This document shows, in pieces, positions 25,701-35,229 of a stretch of DNA of 64,000 nt. Both the position numbers and the translations under genes were made by a program. Source of the DNA: Paralvinella palmiformis (taxonomy: Eukaryota; Annelida; Polychaeta; Terebellida; Alvinellidae); assembly GCA_025642065.1 (NCBI GenBank), contig JAODUP010000272.1:244001-308000 (forward strand), written 5' to 3'. Each line of letters starts with the position of its first letter. Position 1 is the first letter of the stretch. The notes below the pieces were generated by a model. It did no database searches. It was not told the origin of the DNA and saw only the letters and a list, made by a program, of their open reading frames with translations.

Positions 25701-26736
25701 TTCATTAGGAGAGGAATAATACAGATTGTCTGTACACACAAAATTATAATACACACATCACAATAAATGTCCGTATTCGTAGCTTCAAAACTCGTAGCGC
25801 AGCCACTTCAACGCTGCTTTTCCCCTTGCCGGAAGTCAGAGCTGTTTGGTCATGGCGGCCAATTCAAACGCTACTGACTGCTCGGTCTAGTTTTATATTT
25901 AGGTCAATGACTGTACCGGTTGAGGCTCTGCGTGATACCAACATATTCTACTAGAAACTCGGAGGCGTTTGATACGGTTTGCTATATAAGTACACTTTAT
26001 TTAGAAAGCGTTCGGAACTGTACTGTATGTCTAGTTACGAACGCTGGAACATTCTGACCACTGAACATTGGTTGAAATCTTACTTTGTGGGCTGCCAGTG
26101 TGAGTAAATGTAAATGCAATTGTAAATGTTGCTGTTTTACGGCTACTTTTGTGCACGAGGTAGGCCAAATGGGCCGAGCGACCTCCAACGGTAATGAGAC
26201 GAGTGCAAAATGAAACGCCGTTCTGACATAGCCCGGCCGGCGGTTTGAACACAGGTGCTATAAATATGTCGCCAACCGCGCTACCAGTTAGAGCATGGGG
26301 GCGCCCTGCTACCAGTATAAGGTATTATGAGGCATTTGGGATATTTCTGTGGTAAGCAAAACATTTCTTTTAAAATTTCTGTAATACACTTCTCCCGAAA
26401 TAGACGAATTCGGACATATTCCAATATAACCTTACACAATACTACAAAAAAAGTATTTGGTTCCATTTCGTTTATGCCTGAAATGGTGAGAATGTTATTG
26501 TAATGCGCGGCATACTATAACTTCTGCAAATGATCGCGACGTATTAATTTGGCAAGTTTCATAATCTGGACAAGATGGCGGCGTTCTAATTTAGCGAATT
26601 CTTGGTTCGGCGACATCTATGATTATACTGTGTTATACTGTAAAACGGACAAATGTTGGCGTCGTTTGAAATTGGCAATTTTCTGCCATCCTTCAATTTC
26701 GCCAACTTAATACGATGGTCAACATTTACTGATCTG

Positions 26737-26785
<49 letters not shown>

Positions 26786-28333
26786 TGTGCGTGTGTGTGT
26801 GTGTGTGCGTGCGCGTGTGTGTGCGCATGCGTGCGTGTGTACATGCGTCTTAGTGTGTGTGTGTAGAGTTCCATTGCAAGTGGATATACCAATAGCTCTT
26901 AATTCAAATTAATAATCAAACTAAAATGAATGAAGATCACAAAGCACTCTACATAATCATCATCATCATCATCATCATCCCGATGCCATTTACCTTCTCG
27001 GTCAAAGTCTCTTCTAGTATCCTCAAGACCGATATCTTTAAGTGTCTTAATGGCTACCATAGTGAGATTATCTCCAGGTTCTAGACTCTCACAGAGACCG
27101 AGATAGACTCTACCAAAGGCTCCCTCGCCGAGCTCTCTAACAAAGTGGATCTTCTCTCTCTGTATATGTCTTATAGTAGCTGTAGAGTAACCGGTAAATA
27201 TTAAAATAGGTTAATAATTGTATTAATCATTGGCTGATTTGTTCCTTAGCTAGCAGAATGACTGACTGACTGATTGATTGTCAGACTGAGTGAGTTAGTG
27301 AGTGAGTGAGTGAGTGCATGACTGACTGACTGAATGAATGAATGAACGAATGAGTAAATGAATGAATATGCGATTGACTGACTGACTGAATGATCGACCG
27401 ATCGACTGACCAACCGTCTGACTGACTGACTGAATGATCGACCGACCGACTGACCAACCGTCTGACTGACTGATTGACTGACCGACTGACTGACTGACTG
27501 GCTAACTGTCCGACTGACTCACTAACCGACCGACTGCCTGACTGACAGAATGAATGAATGAATGATCGATTGATTGACTGCCTGATTGGCTGACAGAGAG
27601 ACAGAGAGTTTTATCTCTTGATTAAAGGCTACACTATTAATTCATAACCTGCCAAACATTATTTAATCAGATTACTCAACGTAATATATCTAGCTTGATA
27701 TTAGTTCTGATAGGATTTTCCCAGCTGGGATTCCCTGTCCAATCTCTCGGTTCTAGCGCCTACCTGTCGAGTTGATATGGGCGCCTTTGAAATAATTCGG
27801 ATTATCGACGAGATTGGTCGGATTTAGAGGCATCGTCTCCCTGATAAACACGTCTCTGGATTTCATGTTGGCAGCCTGGTGCCGCTTGTTCGACTTGTAG
27901 CACCAGAGACTGCACGCTGTGCGGTGGCGACACTGTAGTCGCTTTCGTTTTCTGTATTTGTGAACCGCGAAGATGAAGAATATCAGCAGACCAACGGACA
28001 GTACACCAGCCAGAGCTATACCTAAACCTACATACATCTGAATAAAGAAGAATACAATATTAAATACAAATTACTCACCGCGAGTATCAAGTAATTAGTG
28101 ACCCAGTTAATTATGATTATTCGGAAACGAACGAGACAATGTATCTGCTTACGCGCAGGTTCCGGTCGTCATCAGGATATCGTGCAGCGCCGGATCTGTC
28201 GGGAGTTGGTTGGAAGTCCGGGGGATCGAAGACTGGGATGCCCGATCTGACCTTCTTGCCTTCCATCCCGATGAAACCACCTCCTTATTAAAGAAAATGT
28301 TTGATTATGATAATAAAAATGATGATGATGATG

Positions 28334-28384
<51 letters not shown>

Positions 28385-29822
28385 ATAATAATTATTATTA
28401 TTATTATTATTGGAGCATTTTGAGAAGTGTGGCTTATAATGACTTATATGACTCGGGATTATGTGGGCTAGTTAGTAAAATAAAGGACGTGGATTTTGAG
28501 AGACAGCCGAATAATCAGTTGTCTCATCTGTTGATGTCATTAGCTAGTGTATAGCACAAAATCGAATGTCATTAATGTGGAGTCTGTTCTACCAAACGAC
28601 TCTAAACTATGTCAACGTAACGTCAGTTTAACGAGCTGATGTCGGAAATGATGTTTTGTTGATTTATTGAGGTTTTGGGTCTGCTGATGTCTCAGTAGAG
28701 GATATTTATGTCAATGTGGAGTATGTTTATGTCAATGAGGAGTATGCTTATGTCAGTGTGGAGTAAGTTTATGTCAATGTGGAGTATGTTTATGTCAATA
28801 TTGAGTAAGTTTATGTCAATGTGGAGTATGTTTATGTCAATGTGGAGTAAGTTTATGTTAATGTGGAGTATGTTTATGTCAATGCGGAGTATGTTTATGT
28901 CAATGTGGAGTATGTTTATGTCAATGTGGAGTATTTTTATATCAATGCGGAGTATGTTTATGTCAATGTGGAGTATATTTATGTCACTGTAGGTATGTTG
29001 ATGTCATCGTGGAGTTTGCTCTTGTCATTGTGGAGTCTGTTGTGTCAACACGGAGTATGTCGAAGCCACTATGAACTATGCTGATGTAATTGTGGAGTCA
29101 GTTTACGTCACTGTGGACATAATAGGGTCTAAGGATGCCATTATGGAGTCATTTTATGTGAATATCCGGTTCGTTTACCCCATTATGGCGTCTCCGGACG
29201 ATGCCATGGAGCCTGTTGATACACATGTGGAGTCTGTCAATAGCATTATGGAGTTCACCTGGCACAAGGAGCCGATTGCCCACACTAGATAAAAGATAAC
29301 TTTATATTGATAAAGTTGTCTTAATCAGTAACCAAATGTCTTACCTGGACTCTCAAGAAAGGTAGCCTCTACAGTCCTTGAGTCATTACCGTAGCTGTTA
29401 GTAGCTGTCAGGGTGTAGATGCCGTTATGGATGTGGTTCGTGTTGGTAAATATCAGGCAGCCTTCCACGCCATTGATAACGTCATTCGGCGAATCGTACA
29501 GCTGACTGTTCAGCTCCAATGGCAGGCCGTTGTGGTACCAAGTGATCATCGCCTTGGGAATGCCGATCACCTTGTAGCGCATGCACCAATGAAACCACTG
29601 CTCCGGACGGTCTAGCTGTACGATCCTTGGCGCAGCTGGATCCAGAAAGGATAAACCAACGTTCTAGAATTATTTGTATCACAGAATCGATCACAGTAGA
29701 TTGATTAATATGTGATAATGATTGATAACATGCTAGTAATAGTTGTTGCTGTTGTCTCTACCACTACTACTACTACTACTACCACTACTACTACTATTAC
29801 TACCACCATTACTACTATAACA

Positions 29823-29854
<32 letters not shown>

Positions 29855-29918
29855 CATGCAATTTATTACCAGTATTACTAATATTGGTTCTATATATACC
29901 ATAGTCAGAGCTATATCA

Positions 29919-30006
<88 letters not shown>

Positions 30007-32981
30007 CACACACACACAGAGGAATTAATTACAGCATCAATAGCTAATCAAATATCAAATAAATAGCCGATGTGTCGTTTTATAAATGGGTCACAAAGTA
30101 GTAAACCTGAACTATGTAAAGCTTTTGGTCATCGTAATGTCTGTTTACGTCCTATCATTATATATTGTTAATGGATATGGGGGGAAAGTTGACAGCAAGT
30201 TTGGTAAATTACCTGAAAAACAAATCTGCCATACTTAACAACAACTACTACCCCCTCATCCCCCCCCACCACCAACAACTACAGCAACAACAACAACATT
30301 AATAACACCATCATCGTTTGGTCTCCATTACGGTTTGTTTGCCGCACAAGAGAGAAATAAAATGTTGTATAATTGCTAATTACTCTTCCGATAAGAAGGT
30401 ACTGTTATTGTCATTGGAGATGTAGCTAGCCAAATAACAAACCCGTCACTAGGGTTCGTCGTCATGGTTACTCATCCCAGTAAAATGACGCATCAAATCG
30501 GCGAGATTACCTGTCTATTGTGATCAACCTGGAAGACAATAGGCGAGATAACCTGTCTATTGTGATCAGCCTGGAAGACTGACGGCTAAACGCTATCTTC
30601 TTCGCGAACGACAGCGAATAGACATCGGGAACCTGGATCTGTTTGAGGCATAAATAAGACGTTTGTCTTCTCAGAGATGGCCTATAATAGGATGCCTCAA
30701 TAGCCGAGTCGGGAGAGCGTTTGGTCGCAATGCTCCACCACCCGGATTCGTCCCGCCCATGCCTGAAGGGTGTTTCATCTCTAAGTTGGTCGCCTCATTA
30801 TTTATGGAGGGTGCTCGCCCGATTTAGCCTGCCGGCTGTACGAATGTGGCAGTGGAGCAATACTACAACGTGGATAGAACCAGCCTGGCAAAATTCCAAG
30901 TCGGGAGTTCGAACCTTATTCCTGTCTGTGTTTGTGCGATTCTTTTCCTGGTTTACCCAGCCATATATTATGTCTGACCGGAACCGAACCGAACCAAAAC
31001 TCACTCACTCACTCACTCACTCACTCATTATTTTTCCTGGTTCACCCAGCCATATATTATGTCTGACCGGAACCTAACTGAACCAAAACTCACTGACTCA
31101 CTGACTGACTGACTCACTCACTCACTCACTCACTCACTCACTCACTCAACAACAAATTGTCCAGTAGTGAATGAGTGACTGACTGATCTTTTTCATCTTG
31201 ACACCAGTCATATCGGGGAGACTGTATTGAGTAGATGCTTCCCTATGAGCTGAGATAATCAGGTAAAACATACCAGTGATGAATGTAACTCCAATTCGAA
31301 GGCTTGGGGCTCAATACCTTAACAGCTGTGTTTGAATTCACGGTTCGAGATTCTCTGTGCCTGTGCCTTATTATACACAGCTAAAACACTCACACACCCG
31401 TAAATGTCACAAATAAGTGCTTATTAATTGGGCATCTACCTGAAAATATTCTTCAAACAGGCAAGTATACACGCACGCGTGCACACACGCAGGTACCCAA
31501 GCAAGCACACTCATAAACCGCCTATCCTCTTATTATTATGCACGTCCCCATAAAGAGAAACCCAACTAACTTAGAAGAGATTCCTATCACATTTTAAAAC
31601 ACCGTAATATTACAGTTATATAAATTGCTAAGATATTCTTGGACACAAAATACAATCGGATGGCGTATCTCTTTTTAATGTAAAAAATGCTCCGAGACAG
31701 ATATTCCGTGTTAGCGGATAAATATAGTATTATTCAGTAACAACTATGAGTATGGTTTGTTTCTGTCTAGACGCCATTGTACGGACATTGCCTCATTGCA
31801 GTATACGTTTTGTTACTACATCCCGCGGGTTAGTGTCCTATCCACGGTCAAGTGTGTTATGACATCAATTTGATCGTTTTCGATTACTTTCCACGATTGC
31901 ACGCTGAACATTTCCCACAATATTACGGTCCACGAACCACCGGGTCTGAGAGGCCTAATACAAGCCACCACCACCCGCCGCCATCACCATGCAGGATCTG
32001 CCGCTATCCTCGTTCGTGTGAAATATGAGAATGATTAAAGTCAATCTGTGGGTATCGGTGTGCTGGAACGGCCCAGTCGATACTGTACCCCCCCCCCCAG
32101 ATTAGGCTTCGAATCGCTATGTTGTCCATATTTGTGGGATGTTTCCCCCGCCGGTCAGCGGTCCGGACTCACTCAATCAGATCATCATACCGCCATTAAT
32201 GAGCGATATTAGGCTAACGTGATGCTGAAGAATTGTTGCGTTTATACTTTCAGCGCTATACCTAGCATTAAGTCGTTTTTGCAGTATATGCGGTATTCGT
32301 TCCAATAATAGTGCAGGGGAGGTAACAAATGTAATGCAGGCACGTTCCTGTCCACCCACACGCAACTTCTCCCACACACGTGAGCATCAAAAACACATGA
32401 AAATAGAACTTCTGTATTCAGGGTAGTCAGATAACACAGCTATTGTGAATATAACCAAAAAAGGTCGGATAAGCTGGGTGGACGGATTACTCACGTTACG
32501 GCTAATTAACGTTTTCCTGTAAACTTACAGAATACAGTCAGCTTGGCTTCAGTCTTCATTTTGCCGGCTGTGTTCTCCGCCACACATTTGATGAGACCCG
32601 TATCCTCCGGCTGGACGTTGGTTAACACCAGGTCCACAATAGTCAACAATTTGTCATCACCGGTGATCTCTGATGTCTCGATGTTGACCTGTGACGTCAG
32701 AGAGCTGGTTAGCCAGTAGGCGATGGCTCGTGGCGATGCTGTCGCTTGGCAGCGGAATGATACGTTATGGAAGACATCTATCTCGACCATCGTCGGGATG
32801 ATCTGGATCTCTGGCGGATCTGGGCGATAATTGGGGAAGGATTATATTTGACGCGAATGAAGGAGGATGCTGAGAAAGTGGGTGATTTAGAGGATGTGTC
32901 TGTGTATGTGTGTTTAGGGATGTTTGTCTGTTTGTATGTGTATACATCTATGAGTATACATCTTACACTGGGCGCTTGCGC

Positions 32982-33075
<94 letters not shown>

Positions 33076-34235
33076 TATACACACACGGGGAGAGAGAGAG
33101 AGAGAGAGAGAGAGAGTGAGTGAGTGAGTGAGAGAGACAGTGAGATTTTAAAACAAAATACATTCCAGAGACAATGATCTTAACAATATAAGTAATCTAG
33201 ATGCTATTTAGTCACACTGGCTTAATATATTGATGATGTTTATATAAATAACATTAGCATCGTATCAGTTGATTGATTATTGTCATACTGTAATTGGGTT
33301 ATCATAATAAATAACGTAACTAACTGTCATTATTGATATATTGTGTTACGGTGATATGATGGTATTGTTATATACCTTGATCTATCTGTCCGTCCGTCTG
33401 TCTACCTATTTCTATATCTGCTTAATCTCTATTTGTATTAATGTTCTTCTATCAACCTAGCCGATTATCTGTATATCTGTCTGCCTGCATATATATGTTT
33501 CCTGTCTGTCAGTCTGTCCGTCCGTCTGTCTGGCTGTCCGTCTGACTGTCTGTCTATCTGTATATCTGTTTGTTTGTTTGAGTGTCTGTCTGTATGTCTG
33601 TATGTCCGTCTGTCCGTCTGCCTATATGTCTGTCTGTCTGTCTTCCATCTAATAATACGTCGGTCTTAACATAACCGATTCAACTAATTAAACATGATCC
33701 AATACTCCCATGTCTGTTGAAGAATTTTAGTGATATAGATAGTGTAGAAGACATTATATACATCTCCATTAATGATGATAACTACCATGACACGTGTTAT
33801 CCGTCAGATGAAATTAAACGCGGCTGCGCAATAAGTGTTACATCTGTCATCCGCGAACTACCGAACTGATTACATCTGTCGGAGCCGTCGGCTAAATAGG
33901 CAGTAGCGTTCCATCATCTGTAAGCTACTCACACAATTACATCTGGATTAAGGCGGACGGAATGAATTATTTCATCTGCGGTGCGATAATCCCGAACCGA
34001 AGAGCACATTATATCAATGTGTCCCGTCTGTGTGGTTAGCACTTACCGCATTGTGTGAAGATGACATCTGACAGTAGGTTCACCTTATCACCGTCAGACA
34101 GACAAGTTATCTGACTACCTTCAGCTCCGAGCTCATCTCTGTCTCTTTCCTGCCACATCTGGAGCCAGCGTAACTTACAACTACATGATAGTGGATTGTC
34201 TAATAGGATTCTGTAACAAGATCAACATTGGGGAT

Positions 34236-34290
<55 letters not shown>

Positions 34291-35091
34291 GTGTGTGTGT
34301 GTGTGTGTTTAGTGTTAGTAAGGCACAGGCACAGAGAATTGAATTAATTAAACTCTGGATTTTTAGGGATAATCAGAGTATTTTTATGCTGAGTGTGTAA
34401 GTAGTGTGTGTGTGTGTGTCCATATATGTGTGTGTGCGCGTGTGTGTATGACTACTAGTAACAATACAATTGTAATAGTTTCACCTTTATCTACTCAGCA
34501 TTATATCTGTCTGTCTGTCTGATTATATAATGCCTGTCTGTCTGTCTGTCTGTCTGCTTTGCCTGTCTGTCAGCCTGTCTGTTTACTTACAAGTGATCGA
34601 TTTTCAGACCATCCAGTATACGCCAGCCGAATTGTGATATTTTATTGGATCGGAGATTGCTGTAAATAGACAAACACAGACAACTAAAAATCGATGTGTT
34701 TTACAGAAATGAAGCAGGAGTTAGAACGTTTTCTTTATTATAGATGACCATTATATATTTACTACAATGGCCCGGCTAATCGATGTGGTGTTTAAATTCA
34801 ACATCTGCTTTTGCTATTTCTGCGTTTATCCGAGGTAATAAGAACAATATACAACAACAAGTTAAATGAATTATGTCTTATTTTACTTCGATGTATCAAT
34901 CATTCGGTTACAAATTGTAGAGCTTCATAAACACCAAGAACAACTTTGTATGTAGCGCGTACGCGCATACACGCACACACAATCACACGCACACACATAC
35001 ACACACATAGATATACAGAGACAGACCCCCCCCACCCAAACAGGCAAACAGAAACACACACTCAAACACCCTCCCCCACACACACACACAC

Positions 35092-35187
<96 letters not shown>

Positions 35188-35190
35188 GTG

Positions 35191-35229
<39 letters not shown>

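Larger units (their letters stand above)
25231..26993 (-). other. Trk intron 9
   Basis: 1.76 kb holding the P-element-like MITE (25352-25909), SINE-A copy 9 and the (TA)n(TG)n tract at 26738-26870. A (CAT)n run lies next to the exon 9 donor at 26957-26979. No exon is needed between its flanking phases. Confidence 0.85.
28284..29344 (-). other. Trk intron 6, largely a 21-bp minisatellite
   Basis: Contains (TA)n and (AAT/ATT)n at 28338-28412 and the 21-bp array at 28705-29255. Those two account for most of its 1.06 kb. Confidence 0.88.
29636..32528 (-). other. Trk intron 5
   Basis: 2.9 kb with trinucleotide and (TA)n/(CA)n tracts at 29755-30018 and a SINE-like copy at 30693-30850. A tandemly duplicated segment lies at 30952-31094, (ACTC)n at 30996-31148 and an R1 repeat at 31326. 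The remainder has no recognised feature. Confidence 0.85.
32820..34046 (-). other. Trk intron 4
   Basis: Contains the (TA)n(TG)n(AG)n cluster at 32983-33132 and a degenerate (GTCT)n array at 33370-33650. The rest is AT-rich with no recognised feature. Confidence 0.88.

Noticed and set aside
27753..28037. Met at the start of the transmembrane exon as an initiation codon
   Set aside because: It directly follows the acceptor tttattcag and an upstream exon joins in phase, so it is an internal residue.
28708..28992. MSMWSMF-type repeat protein ORF
   Set aside because: Pure translation of a 21-bp intronic minisatellite on the strand opposite to Trk.
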